A stretch of 64,000 nt of DNA from contig CACWQH010000003.1 of NCBI GenBank assembly GCA_902762955.1, forward strand, positions 17,990 through 81,989. The letters are read 5' to 3'. The stretch is from an uncultured Lachnospiraceae bacterium. GTDB lineage: Bacteria; Bacillota; Clostridia; Lachnospirales; Lachnospiraceae. Within the stretch, counting starts at the first letter, position 1, and every line of letters begins with the position of its first letter. Below the pieces are notes generated by a model that saw only the letters and a program-made list of their open reading frames with translations, did no database searches and was not told the origin of the DNA. Of the stretch, positions 42,906 to 52,675 are shown in pieces. Made by a program: the position numbers and the translations under genes.

Positions 42906-44258
42906 ATGAAAAAGAAAATTAAAATCATAATCACAATTATTATTTTTCTTGCTATAGCAGGTGGTATTACTGCCTATTTCTTATTGAGAGATAAGGAGGA
43001 TGATGATTCGGGCGAGGTCGTTTACGTAGAATCAGTCTGTAATATCATGGGATATGGTGTAGCTGTTGACAGCAGATATGTGGGAATAGTTGAAGCCCAG
43101 GAAACAAAAAAGGTCAATCCCGATAGTGACAAGAAGGTAAAGACTTTGTATGTCAGTGTAGGGGATGAGGTAAAAAAGGGTGATATTTTATTTGAGTATG
43201 ACACCGAGGAGATGCAGCTAAAGCTTAGACAGCTCCAGCTTGAGCTTCAAAATATCAATAATGGCATAACTACAACCAATCAGCAGATAGCAGAGCTTGT
43301 TAAGGAAAGAGATGAGGCGCCGGCTGACAGAAAGATAGAATATACGGCGCAGATACAGAATCTTCAGGCCGAGGTTAATCAGAGCAATTATAATGCAAGT
43401 TCAAAGCAGCTTGAGATAGACAGACAGCAGGCAGCTATGGAAAACAATAAGGTTATTGCTCCTATGGATGGAATTGTAAAGGAGATAGATGAGTCAGTTG
43501 CTGAAAATAACAGTTCTCTTGGAGGCAGTGACTATAGCTACGGATATGGATATGATTCTGGAAGTAGTAGTGATAAGGCATATATAACAATTATGGCTGT
43601 GGGAGAATACAGAATTAAGGGTACTGCAAGTGAGCTTAATGTAAGAAGCATGTCAAAGGGAGATGCCGTTATAGTTCATTCAAGATTGGATGAAAGCATA
43701 ACCTGGAGTGGTACGATTCAAAGTATCGACCTTGAACATACGGAAAGTAATAATAGCGATGGTAGTGGCGGTTCCGATACAACAAGCAATTATCCGTTTT
43801 ATGTGACTCTGGACAATACAGACGGACTTATACTTGGAGAGCATGTATATATCGAGCCGGACTATGGTCAGGGCGAGGTTAAGGAAGGTGTATGGTTAGG
43901 CGAGTTTTATATAGTTCAGGATGCGGGAGACTCCTATGTCTGGGTTGAAAACTCAAAGGGTAAGATTGAAAAAAGAACGGTTACTCTTGGAGCTTATGAT
44001 GAGCTTATGATGGCGTACGAGATTACATCAGGACTTTCAAATGAGGATTATATCGCTTTCCCTGAAGCAAGAATCAAGGAAGGTATGAAGACAACTCATA
44101 ATTTTGAGGATGTAATGATAGATGAAGCTACCGGAACTGATGGAATGATGGAGGATTTTGGTGATATAGATGAATCCGGAGAGTATGATAATATAGACGA
44201 ATCCGGTATGGATGGAGTAACAGAGGACGCTGGCTTTTCAGGAGAGGAGGCAGAGTAA
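42906..44258 (+). CDS. HlyD/MacA-like efflux adaptor (first copy)
   Basis: It has 450 residues. One N-terminal membrane helix (about 5-27) is followed by a biotinyl-lipoyl half-motif (VSVGDEVKKGDILFEYD), a coiled-coil hairpin (about 98-182), the second half-motif NKVIAPMDGIVKEID, and beta-barrel regions. The tail is acidic. It should bridge the permease to the cell surface. The stop overlaps the ATPase start by one base. A second adaptor is encoded after the ATPase. RBS GGGAGAGG. Confidence 0.87.
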   Translation: MKKKIKIIITIIIFLAIAGGITAYFLLRDKEDDDSGEVVYVESVCNIMGYGVAVDSRYVGIVEAQETKKVNPDSDKKVKTLYVSVGDEVKKGDILFEYDTEEMQLKLRQLQLELQNINNGITTTNQQIAELVKERDEAPADRKIEYTAQIQNLQAEVNQSNYNASSKQLEIDRQQAAMENNKVIAPMDGIVKEIDESVAENNSSLGGSDYSYGYGYDSGSSSDKAYITIMAVGEYRIKGTASELNVRSMSKGDAVIVHSRLDESITWSGTIQSIDLEHTESNNSDGSGGSDTTSNYPFYVTLDNTDGLILGEHVYIEPDYGQGEVKEGVWLGEFYIVQDAGDSYVWVENSKGKIEKRTVTLGAYDELMMAYEITSGLSNEDYIAFPEARIKEGMKTTHNFEDVMIDEATGTDGMMEDFGDIDESGEYDNIDESGMDGVTEDAGFSGEEAE

Positions 44259-45040
44259 TGTTACTTGAATTAAAAAACATTTATAAAAATTATATTCAGG
44301 GTAATATGGATGTTCCGGTTCTTAAAAATATCAATCTCTCCATAGAAGAGGGTGAGTATGTAGCCATTATGGGCCCTTCGGGTTCGGGCAAATCTACGCT
44401 TATGAATATAATAGGCTGTATAGATAAGCCTACTGCCGGCACATATTTTCTGGATGGTCAGGAGATTAATACACTTAAGGACAGAGAGCTTTCCTTTGTG
44501 CGCAACAAGCAGATAGGTTTTGTATTTCAGACCTTCAATCTTATGCCGAGGCAGACAGCTCTTGACAATGTAGGTCTTCCGCTTCAGTATGCCAAGGTTC
44601 CTAAAAGGGAAAGAAAAAAAATGTGCCTTGAAGCACTTGACTTGGTAGGACTTTCAGACAGAGTAAGCTTTAAACCGACTCAGCTTTCAGGTGGACAAAA
44701 GCAGAGAGTTGCTATAGCAAGAGCTATGGTTAACCAGCCTAAGATATTGCTTGCGGATGAGCCTACCGGAGCGCTTGATTCAAAATCCGGTATACAGGTT
44801 ATGGAGCTATTCAGAGAGCTTCATGAGCGCGGTACGACCATCATAATGATTACCCACTCTGATGAGATAGCTTCTCATGCTGACAGAATGGTCAAGATAA
44901 TAGATGGTGAGCTTATTATGGGTGACGGTTTATCAGACAACGCAACAGATATAAGCAGTGAACAGCCTGAATCAGAGATAATGCACACATATGACGGAAT
45001 AAATGCAGATTCTGTCGGACAGGAGGTGCGATATGAGTAA
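44258..45040 (+). CDS. MacB/LolD-type ABC transporter ATP-binding protein
   Basis: It has 260 residues. Walker A GPSGSGKST (39-47), Q-loop VFQTFNLMP, signature LSGGQKQR, Walker B ILLADEPTG and the switch histidine in MITHSDE are all intact. The C-terminal ~30 residues are an acidic extension. Its end overlaps the second adaptor by 8 bp. It powers the FtsX-like permease encoded at 46483. Confidence 0.95.
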   Translation: MLLELKNIYKNYIQGNMDVPVLKNINLSIEEGEYVAIMGPSGSGKSTLMNIIGCIDKPTAGTYFLDGQEINTLKDRELSFVRNKQIGFVFQTFNLMPRQTALDNVGLPLQYAKVPKRERKKMCLEALDLVGLSDRVSFKPTQLSGGQKQRVAIARAMVNQPKILLADEPTGALDSKSGIQVMELFRELHERGTTIIMITHSDEIASHADRMVKIIDGELIMGDGLSDNATDISSEQPESEIMHTYDGINADSVGQEVRYE

Positions 45041-46463
45041 GGCAAAGAAGATAATTATTGGTTTAATTGTAACTCTTGTCGTAATTGGTATAACCGTTAC
45101 TGTGTTACATTTTCTTAAGAAAAAGAATGCGAACAGCAAAACCATAGATGTATATCCTGTAAATGAGATAGGTCAGGACGGAAGCTGGTTTGGAAGCTAC
45201 AGCTCTATAGGCGGTTCTGTTCAGATCAATATGGAGCAAAAGATTTATGCTATCTCCTCGCAGAGAATTAAAGAGATTCATGTCAAGGAGGGAGATGAGG
45301 TAAAAGTAGGAGATGTAATAGTCGAGTATGATGTAACATCTCAAAATCTTGCTCTTGAAACAAAAAGAACAGAGGTCGAGCTGGCAAGGACTTCCATTTT
45401 GGCTGCTCAAAGAGAGCTGGAGGAATTAAAGAAGATTACTCCTATCGAGGATATGCCTCAGCCGGAGCCTGAACCAACCACTGAAGCACCTACGACAGAA
45501 GCACCGACAACAGAAGTACCAACTACCGAGGAGCCGGATATTCCGATAAGCACGGATACGGATGCTGATACCGATACGGACACTTTCGATGAAGCAGGTC
45601 AAACAGATGCTTCAAATGCTGATGATAGTACTGGACTCGGACAGTCTGACATGGCTGATACACAGCAAAATTATGATGCTTCAGCCGGTAATCAGGATAT
45701 GGATTCCTTTGATGAAGGTGACTTTGAAGAAACCTATACCCGAGAGGAATTAAAGAAGGCTATCACGGAAAAACAAAATGAAATAACCAGTCTTAATACA
45801 GCATATCAGCTTGCAGAGATAGAATATGAGATTATGGAATACCAGCTTTCAAGCGGTCAGGTAACGGCTAATTTTGACGGAGTTGTTAAGACTGTTTTGG
45901 ATGAAGAGGAGGCTTTAAACAGCAATACCGCTATGATAGTTATAAGCGGTACCTCGGGTTATACTGTTCAGGCATCAATCGGAGAGCTGTCCCTTGATAA
46001 GGTTACACTTGGAGAAAATGTTGATTTGTATTGCTATGATACCGGTATGTATTATACCGGAACAGTAACTGACAAATCCCTTATACCGGCAACAAACAAT
46101 TATTCCTATAGCGAGAAGATGGAAACCTTTTATCCTGTATCCATAACTATTGAGGATGCAGAAGGTCTTGAAAGGGGAATGTATATGGAGATTACACTTC
46201 CCGACAATAATGCAGACTCAAATGGTTCCATGTATCTTCCTATGGCATTTGTAATGAGAGACAATGATAATTTCTATGTCATGAAAGAAGAAAGCGGCAA
46301 GCTTAAAAAGGTGTATGTTGAGACAGGAAAGATTATGTGGGGAGAACTTATAGAGATTAAAAGAGGCGTTTCCTACAATGACTATATTGCATTTCCGTAT
46401 GCAAGTGACGTTGAAGAGGGCATAAAGACCAAGCATGCCCGTACAGACAGTCTGTATTATTAA
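45033..46463 (+). CDS. HlyD/MacA-like efflux adaptor (second copy, Thr/Glu/Pro-rich insert)
   Basis: It has 476 residues from ATG 45033 with AGGAGGTG inside the ATPase gene. The N-terminal helix is about 6-25, and a lipoyl half-motif (VKEGDEVKVGDVIVEYD) and a coiled coil follow. Between the coiled-coil strands is a disordered insert with TTEAPTTEAPTTEVP repeats and acidic TDTDADTDT runs, then the second half-motif and barrel. It differs clearly from the first adaptor, so the two may form a mixed hexamer; that is inference. Confidence 0.85.
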   Translation: MSKAKKIIIGLIVTLVVIGITVTVLHFLKKKNANSKTIDVYPVNEIGQDGSWFGSYSSIGGSVQINMEQKIYAISSQRIKEIHVKEGDEVKVGDVIVEYDVTSQNLALETKRTEVELARTSILAAQRELEELKKITPIEDMPQPEPEPTTEAPTTEAPTTEVPTTEEPDIPISTDTDADTDTDTFDEAGQTDASNADDSTGLGQSDMADTQQNYDASAGNQDMDSFDEGDFEETYTREELKKAITEKQNEITSLNTAYQLAEIEYEIMEYQLSSGQVTANFDGVVKTVLDEEEALNSNTAMIVISGTSGYTVQASIGELSLDKVTLGENVDLYCYDTGMYYTGTVTDKSLIPATNNYSYSEKMETFYPVSITIEDAEGLERGMYMEITLPDNNADSNGSMYLPMAFVMRDNDNFYVMKEESGKLKKVYVETGKIMWGELIEIKRGVSYNDYIAFPYASDVEEGIKTKHARTDSLYY

Positions 46464-46482
46464 AAAGGGGAGGAAAACATAT

Positions 46483-47781
46483 ATGATTGAAAATATAAGA
46501 TTATCTTTTCAGGGAATATGGGCTCATAAGATGCGTTCCTTCCTTACCATGCTGGGAATAATCATAGGTATAGCCGCCATAATTGCCATAGTATCAACTA
46601 TTAAGGGAACCAGTGAGCAGATTAAGGAGAACCTTGTAGGTACAGGTACAAATGTGGTCAAGGTTGAGCTTTATCAGGGTGATTGGAATTATACCTCCGG
46701 AGATAGCCAGGGAGGAAATAAGCTGCCTGTTTTTGACGACACTTTAAAAGACCAAATCCTTGATTTGGATGAGGTAACTGCAGTTGCTTCATACAGAATG
46801 GGTTCTCTTTACAGCGGAATTATGTATGGTGACAATATTGTAAACAATACAACCTTTGTTGGTGTGGATGAGGATTATTTTTCCGTAATGGGCTACAGTG
46901 TAAAAAAGGGAAGACTGTTTACGGAGCATGACAGAAAGAATTTTAATAAATTTGTAATTCTTGATACGGTTGCTGCGGATGTGCTTTTTGCCGGAGAAAA
47001 GGATTATATCGGAAAAACCGTTATTATAAAAAATGATGCTTACGTTGTAATAGGCGTGGTTGAACAGCAGGATTCCTTTAGTCCTAAGGTTGAAAACCTA
47101 AATGACTGGTATACCTATTACTACAATGATGCTTCGGGAAAATATTTCGTAACCGATGATATCTGGCCTATGCTTTTTGGATTTGATGAGCCATATAACG
47201 TGGTTGTTAAACCAAGAAGCACGGAGGATATGACAAAGGCAGGAAGAAAGACGGCAGACATTTTAAATGATTATATCGGTGCCAATGACAAAACCGGCGG
47301 TGATATGAACGAAGAAGAGTCAATGGGCACTTCATTAAAATACAGAAGCGAGGATCTTCTTGAAAAGGCTAAGGCACTTCAGGAGGTTAGTGCTTCCACC
47401 AGTAAGCAGCTTATATGGATAGCAAGTATATCGCTTATAGTAGGTGGTATCGGTGTTATGAATATAATGCTTGTGTCTGTAACCGAAAGAACCAGAGAGA
47501 TAGGTCTTAAGAAGGCACTGGGTGCAAGAAAGGGCGTTATACTGGCGCAGTTTCTGACAGAGGCAGCAGTTCTTACAAGCCTTGGCGGTATGATAGGTGT
47601 CGGCGCAGGTATAGGTCTTGCATATATCATATCCGATGTCGCCAAGACTCCGGTTGCCATAAGCGGTGCAGCCATAGTTGTATCCGTTGTATTTTCAATG
47701 GTAATCGGTATTGTATTTGGATTTATCCCATCGGTTAAGGCTGCGAACTTAAATCCGATAGATGCGTTAAGATATGAGTAG
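46483..47781 (+). CDS. MacB-like FtsX-family ABC permease
   Basis: It has 432 residues from ATG 46483 (RBS GGGGAGGA). The N-terminal helix is about 18-40 (MLGIIIGIAAIIAIVSTIKG), followed by a large extracytoplasmic MacB_PCD domain. Three C-terminal helices follow (about 305-330, 360-385, 395-420) with the typical TERTREIGLKKALGA motif and the ending NPIDALRYE. It completes the adaptor-ATPase-adaptor-permease cassette; substrates could be peptides or antibiotics. Confidence 0.94.
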   Translation: MIENIRLSFQGIWAHKMRSFLTMLGIIIGIAAIIAIVSTIKGTSEQIKENLVGTGTNVVKVELYQGDWNYTSGDSQGGNKLPVFDDTLKDQILDLDEVTAVASYRMGSLYSGIMYGDNIVNNTTFVGVDEDYFSVMGYSVKKGRLFTEHDRKNFNKFVILDTVAADVLFAGEKDYIGKTVIIKNDAYVVIGVVEQQDSFSPKVENLNDWYTYYYNDASGKYFVTDDIWPMLFGFDEPYNVVVKPRSTEDMTKAGRKTADILNDYIGANDKTGGDMNEEESMGTSLKYRSEDLLEKAKALQEVSASTSKQLIWIASISLIVGGIGVMNIMLVSVTERTREIGLKKALGARKGVILAQFLTEAAVLTSLGGMIGVGAGIGLAYIISDVAKTPVAISGAAIVVSVVFSMVIGIVFGFIPSVKAANLNPIDALRYE

Positions 47782-47848
47782 TATAGCTTAAAGAATGAAA
47801 AAAGATTTGATGTTATTTGTATATTGTGTTTTGATGTGAGAGGTAAAA

Positions 47849-48142
47849 ATGGCTAAAGATTTAAGGGAAGAAAATATAGAATATTTATCTAATCTTTCTA
47901 AAAGAAAGTTTTCAAGGGCTTTGGCATGGATCTGTTTGATTATAATCGCAGCTCTTATCATAGCGACCTTTATTACCGGAATTATGGGAAGTAAGCTTTT
48001 TATGCCATTTCTTGCTCTTACCATCACTATACCGTTTTTTATGTACATCGCACTATGGCTGGGCAAGGTTCTAAGCGGAGCCGGCAAAGGTGCTGAATAT
48101 GAAAAAGATAACGAGTCTGAAAAAGATGAAAAGTCTGAATAA
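47849..48142 (+). CDS. Small two-helix membrane protein
   Basis: It has 97 residues: a charged N-terminus, membrane helices about 24-46 and 50-73, and an acidic Lys/Glu tail (EYEKDNESEKDEKSE). RBS GAGAGGT. It follows the permease by 67 nt and may be an accessory of the cassette. Not recognised. Confidence 0.65.
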   Translation: MAKDLREENIEYLSNLSKRKFSRALAWICLIIIAALIIATFITGIMGSKLFMPFLALTITIPFFMYIALWLGKVLSGAGKGAEYEKDNESEKDEKSE

Positions 48143-48317
48143 GAGATTATGATTTTATAAAAAATAATGATGATTAGTCTTAAAAGAAAATCGTTGAAAT
48201 AAACACATATTTTTGATATACTATCCTTTGGTTGGCATGAAGCATTTTATCGTATGATAGATGGTGGATATGACAGCCTGTGTCAGTTTAAAAATTATGA
48301 AATACAAGGAGATAAAT

Positions 48318-48824
48318 ATGAGTTTATTAAAGGAATGGCGTGATCACGCATACGGACTTGACGAGAGAACACCGGAAGGAAATAAGTTCTGGCTTGATTA
48401 TTTTCAAAGAGAAAAGGCTATATATGAGCAGCTTTTAGAGGAGCCTGCAAAGGAAGTTAAGGGAACTGTTAAGGAGCTTGCTGAAAAGTATGATATGCCG
48501 ATTGAGCTTATGGTAGGTTTCCTTGATGGTATAGAGGAAAGCCTTATAAAGCCAAATGATATTGATAATTTAACTGAAGATAGTGAGGTATCACTTCTAT
48601 TTGATCCTGAAAAGCTTTACATGAATATGGTTGGATGCAATGCAGAGTGGTTATATACACTTCCACAGTGGGATAAGATTTTTTCAGAAGAAAAGCGTAA
48701 GGAATTATACAAGGTTCAGAAGTCTTCAAAGACTGTAGTTAAGCCTCCAAAGGTTGGACGTAATGATCCATGTCCTTGCGGAAGCGGTAAGAAGTATAAG
48801 AAGTGCTGCGGAGCTAATGCATAG
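48318..48824 (+). CDS. SEC-C zinc-motif protein
   Basis: It has 168 residues from ATG 48318 with AAGGAG; earlier in-frame starts lack an RBS. The C-terminal 23 residues form a SEC-C metal-binding motif ([19 protein letters not shown]), like the one at the end of SecA that contacts SecB and ribosomes. The rest is helical and acidic, unlike SecA. Function unknown; the SEC-C motif suggests binding to ribosomes or proteins. Confidence 0.88.
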   Translation: MSLLKEWRDHAYGLDERTPEGNKFWLDYFQREKAIYEQLLEEPAKEVKGTVKELAEKYDMPIELMVGFLDGIEESLIKPNDIDNLTEDSEVSLLFDPEKLYMNMVGCNAEWLYTLPQWDKIFSEEKRKELYKVQKSSKTVVKPPKVGRNDPCPCGSGKKYKKCCGANA

Positions 48825-48908
48825 TGATTATATGTATATGTAAGCTTTTAGCTAATATATAAATGAACTTTGTTAATGCTGTGGAACTAATTGTATAGGA
48901 GTTTGTTT

Positions 48909-50720
48909 ATGAATTACAGTAAGGAACAGGAGCATGCGATAAAGCATGTAGATGGGCCGTGTATGGTTATTGCAGGGCCGGGTTCCGGAAAGACAGCAGT
49001 CATTACAGGTAGAATAAAGTATTTAATAGAATCTGCGGGTGTTTCGCCCGCAGATATTCTTGTTATAACCTTTACCAGAGCGGCAGCCCGCGAGATGGAA
49101 CAAAGGTTTAAGGCTATGACAAGAGGGAAAAACCATCAGGTAAGATTCGGTACATTTCATTCGATTTATTTTTGGATTATTAAGACAGCATACAATCTAA
49201 ACAATTCCAGTGTGATTTCAAATGATGAAAAGAGAAAGTTAATAGATAAAATTCTTTTGGGGATGTCTCTTGAATATGAAAATAAAGAGGATATCATATC
49301 AAGTATTATATCGCAGATAGGGCTCGTTAAATGTGATATGATAGACATAGAAAACTATTACAGCAAGGATATGCCCGAGGATGAATTCAGGGAGATTTAT
49401 AAGAGATTTAATCATGAGATGAAACGGTTCGGCAAAATTGATTTTGACGATATGATGGTTATGTGCTATGAGCTTTTAAATAAAAGACCGGATATACTTA
49501 AACGCTGCAGGGAAATATTTAAGTATATAATGATTGATGAATTTCAGGACAGTAATAAAATTCAATATGAGATATTTAAGCTTTTGGCAAAGCCTTTGGA
49601 TAATGTATTTGTAGTCGGCGATGATGACCAGTCGGTTTACGGCTTTCGCGGAGCGAGACCTGAGATAATGTTTTTGTTTGAGAAGGATTTTGAAAACACC
49701 AGGAAATATTATCTGGTAGAAAACTACAGATGCGACAGAGTGATTACGAAGGTATCGTCCAAGCTTATTGCAGACAATAAAAAGAGATTTGATAAGAAGC
49801 TGGTTTCAAAAAATGCCGCAGAGGGCAAGTTTGAAATAATTGAAACAGAAGATACCAATTTTGAAAATGATGCGATTATTTCAAGTGTCAGAGAGCATTT
49901 TGCTGCAGGCATACCTTACGAAGAACAGGCTGTGCTTTATCGAACCAATATCGAGCCAAGGCGTCTTGTATATAAGCTTAATCAGTTTAACATACCTTAT
50001 ACCATAAGCGATGCATTGCCCAATATATTTGAGCATTTTGTCGTAAAGGGTGTGCTTAATTATATGCGCTTTGCCATGGGTGACAGAAGTAGGTCGGTTT
50101 TCCTGCAGATAATGAATAAGCCAAGCAGATATATAAGCAGAAATCTTCTGCTTGAGGAGGAGATTGATTTTAATGCTCTAAGATATCGTGCAAGGGATAA
50201 AGAATACGTGGTGGAAAGAATCGACAAGCTTATCGCTGACTTAAGACTTATAAGCAAGATGCGTCCATATCCGGCGCTTAATTTTATAAGAAATGCAGTC
50301 GGCTTTGATGATTACATAAAGGACTACGCCGAGTTCAGACAGCTTGATAAAGATGAACTGTATGAGGTCTTGGATGAATTTGCAAGCATGATAGTTGACT
50401 TTAAAAGCTACGGCGAGCTTTTTGAATTTATTGAAGAATATTCAGAGGTCTTAAAGAAGCAGCAGATAGAGGAAAAGGACAAGAAAGGTCTTCGCCTTAT
50501 GACCATGCACAGTTCAAAAGGACTTGAGTTTGACTGTGTATACATCATGAATGTAGTCGATGGCTGTATACCTTACAGAAAGGCAAAAACCTCAGGTAAG
50601 ATAGAGGAGGAGCGCCGTATGCTATATGTTGCCATGACACGTGCCCGCCACGAGCTTTATATATATACCCCAAAAGAAGTATCAGGAAAGCCTAAGAATA
50701 AGAGCTCTTTTCTGGAGTGA
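48909..50720 (+). CDS. UvrD/PcrA-family ATP-dependent DNA helicase
   Basis: It has 603 residues from ATG 48909 (RBS TAGGAG), shorter than the ~730 of PcrA. Superfamily 1A motifs are in order: Q-motif QEHAI, Walker A AGPGSGKT (22-29), motif II IDEFQDSN, motif III GDDDQSVYGFRGA, motif IV-type ENYRCDR, motif V TMHSSKGLEF, and motif VI YVAMTRARHELYIY. The missing length is in the C-terminal tail. DNA repair or replication restart is expected. Likely transcribed on its own. Confidence 0.92.
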   Translation: MNYSKEQEHAIKHVDGPCMVIAGPGSGKTAVITGRIKYLIESAGVSPADILVITFTRAAAREMEQRFKAMTRGKNHQVRFGTFHSIYFWIIKTAYNLNNSSVISNDEKRKLIDKILLGMSLEYENKEDIISSIISQIGLVKCDMIDIENYYSKDMPEDEFREIYKRFNHEMKRFGKIDFDDMMVMCYELLNKRPDILKRCREIFKYIMIDEFQDSNKIQYEIFKLLAKPLDNVFVVGDDDQSVYGFRGARPEIMFLFEKDFENTRKYYLVENYRCDRVITKVSSKLIADNKKRFDKKLVSKNAAEGKFEIIETEDTNFENDAIISSVREHFAAGIPYEEQAVLYRTNIEPRRLVYKLNQFNIPYTISDALPNIFEHFVVKGVLNYMRFAMGDRSRSVFLQIMNKPSRYISRNLLLEEEIDFNALRYRARDKEYVVERIDKLIADLRLISKMRPYPALNFIRNAVGFDDYIKDYAEFRQLDKDELYEVLDEFASMIVDFKSYGELFEFIEEYSEVLKKQQIEEKDKKGLRLMTMHSSKGLEFDCVYIMNVVDGCIPYRKAKTSGKIEEERRMLYVAMTRARHELYIYTPKEVSGKPKNKSSFLE

Positions 50721-50766
50721 AACAATTCATATGACTTGTAGTTGCCGTAACTCATAAAAAAGTTAG

Positions 50767-51090
50767 AATTTACCTATAAGATGAGCAGTAACAGAGCTCT
50801 TATAGGTAATTTAAGTGACTTGACAGGCTGAAATTTTGAGAATTTACCTATAAGATGAGCAGTAACAGAGTTCTTATAGGTAATTTAAGCGATTTGACAG
50901 GCTGTATTTTTAAAAATTTACCTATAAGATGAGCAGTAACAGAGCTCTTATAGGTAATTTAAGCGATTTGTCATGCTGTAATTTCAAAAATTTACCTATA
51001 AGATAGTTGAAAAGTAGTATGCTTATAGGTAAAATAATAAGATGATTAGAATATAGAAGGTTTGTTTTACCTATAAAATAATTTGATTAT
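50767..51090 (+). repeat. 74-bp tandem array of hairpin-forming repeats
   Basis: Units begin at 50767, 50841, 50915 and 50989 (exact 74-bp period), with a degenerate fifth at 51064 that ends near the RBS of the next gene. Each of the first three holds TTACCTATAAGA, a 16-nt loop, and TCTTATAGGTAA. In unit 4 the loop is completely different but the 11-bp arms still match. Inter-hairpin sequence is also conserved (AAGYGAYTTG then RGCTG), so the spacers are not unique. The array fills most of the 385-nt gap 50721-51105. Confidence 0.95.
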
Positions 51091-51105
51091 CACAGGGAGA
51101 TAGCT

Positions 51106-52530
51106 ATGCTGTTTTCAAGCATTACATTTTTGTTTGCGTTTTTACCTGCGGTTTTGCTGGTATATTATATAAGCCCAAGGGCAATTAAAAATTTCGTGCT
51201 TATGTTTTTTTCTCTTATTTTTTATGCATGGGGAGAGCCTAAGTACGTTTTTGTGATGCTTGCATCTATAATAGTCGGTTATGTTATGGGACTTTTGACC
51301 GATTATTATATGAAAAAGGAAAAGATAAAAGCGGCAAGGTGGATGGTTGCGCTTGCGGTTATTATCAATCTCGGTATATTGTTTTTCTTTAAGTATATGG
51401 GCTTTTTTACGGAAAATATCAATAAGATTCCGCATATTCATATAAAGGCGTTAGAGCTTTCACTACCTTTGGGTATATCCTTTTATACCTTCCAGATTCT
51501 TACTTATTCGGTAGATGTATATAGACAGACTGCAAAGCCACAGAAAAATATAATAAATCTTGCAACCTATATCACACTTTTTCCGCAGCTTATCGCAGGA
51601 CCGATAGTAAGATATGAAACTGTAGCAAAGCAGCTTGAAGAACGTAAGGAAAACATAGACGATTTTGGCGAGGGTGTAAGAAGATTTGTTACCGGACTTG
51701 GTAAAAAGGTGCTTATAGCCAATATGGCAGGAGAGATATTTGATACGCTTTCCAAGCTTCCAAATGAGCAAAATACGGTTTTATTATCGTGGATTTGTTC
51801 GGTGGCATTTACGCTACAGATATATTTTGATTTTTCGGGATATTCGGATATGGCGATAGGACTTGGACGGATGTTTGGCTTTAGATTTCTTGAAAACTTT
51901 GATTATCCTTATATATCAAAGAGCCTTACGGAGTTTTGGAGAAGATGGCATATATCTCTTTCGTCATGGTTTAAAGATTATGTTTATATACCTCTAGGGG
52001 GTAACAGGAAGGGTAAGGCAAAGACCTACAGAAATCTTTTTGTAGTATGGTTTTTGACAGGCTTCTGGCATGGTGCATCATGGAACTTTATCATATGGGG
52101 GCTTTATTACTTTGTGCTTCTTATGATTGAAAAAACATGGCTTTTAAAGAAACTGGAAAAAGCACCTAAGTTCTTGTCACATTTATATGCTCTTTTCTTT
52201 ATCAATTTTGGCTGGGTAATATTTGCTTATGATAAGTGGGGAGCTTTAAAATCTGCAGTAAAAAATATGTTTGGCTTTGGAGGACTGACTGTTTTTAACA
52301 GATATACAGCATATATGCTTTTATCATATGGATTGTTCCTGATCATTGCTTTTGTAGCGGCGACACCTTATCCGAGGTTGCTTGCAGGAAAGTTTATAAC
52401 AAAGATTGAAGATAAAAAGAGTTCCATAGCAGGAGTAGTTGAAGGAGTATTCATTATATGTGTTATGCTTTTGTCGACGGCATTTCTTGCAAGTGAAGCA
52501 TTTAATCCGTTTTTATATTTCAGGTTTTAA
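51106..52530 (+). CDS. MBOAT-family O-acyltransferase (AlgI-like)
   Basis: Membrane-bound acyltransferase of the AlgI/PatA/DltB type that moves acyl groups to a surface polysaccharide. It has 474 residues and about 10 to 11 membrane helices. Conserved blocks are YPYISKSLTEFWRRWHISLS, VYIPLGGNR and GFWHGASWNF, where H322 is the catalytic histidine. The RBS GGGAGA lies just after the hairpin array. It pairs with the DHHW protein downstream, as algI does with algJ/algX. Confidence 0.94.
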   Translation: MLFSSITFLFAFLPAVLLVYYISPRAIKNFVLMFFSLIFYAWGEPKYVFVMLASIIVGYVMGLLTDYYMKKEKIKAARWMVALAVIINLGILFFFKYMGFFTENINKIPHIHIKALELSLPLGISFYTFQILTYSVDVYRQTAKPQKNIINLATYITLFPQLIAGPIVRYETVAKQLEERKENIDDFGEGVRRFVTGLGKKVLIANMAGEIFDTLSKLPNEQNTVLLSWICSVAFTLQIYFDFSGYSDMAIGLGRMFGFRFLENFDYPYISKSLTEFWRRWHISLSSWFKDYVYIPLGGNRKGKAKTYRNLFVVWFLTGFWHGASWNFIIWGLYYFVLLMIEKTWLLKKLEKAPKFLSHLYALFFINFGWVIFAYDKWGALKSAVKNMFGFGGLTVFNRYTAYMLLSYGLFLIIAFVAATPYPRLLAGKFITKIEDKKSSIAGVVEGVFIICVMLLSTAFLASEAFNPFLYFRF

Positions 52531-52606
52531 ATTATAATTATTGGGTTTTAAGTTATAAGTTACAGGTTTAAAAAAATTATTATTGGGTTTTAAATTATAA
52601 GTTTTA
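52522..52606 (+). repeat. Imperfect AT-rich direct repeats between algI-like and DHHW genes
   Basis: The motif GGTTTTAARTTATAA occurs three times, starting near 52523, 52544 and 52586, in two instances preceded by ATTATT. The first copy includes the end of the acyltransferase gene. The rest of the gap to 52675 is AT-rich and shows nothing else. Confidence 0.6.
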
Positions 52607-52675
52607 GAATCCAAAATATTAGTTTATGATGTTATATAAATGAGTTTGTGATATTAAATTTTACCGGAGAGTAAT

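Noticed and set aside
50767-51090. CRISPR array
   Set aside because: The period is 74 bp and the sequence between hairpins is conserved from unit to unit, so there are no unique spacers; no cas gene is nearby.
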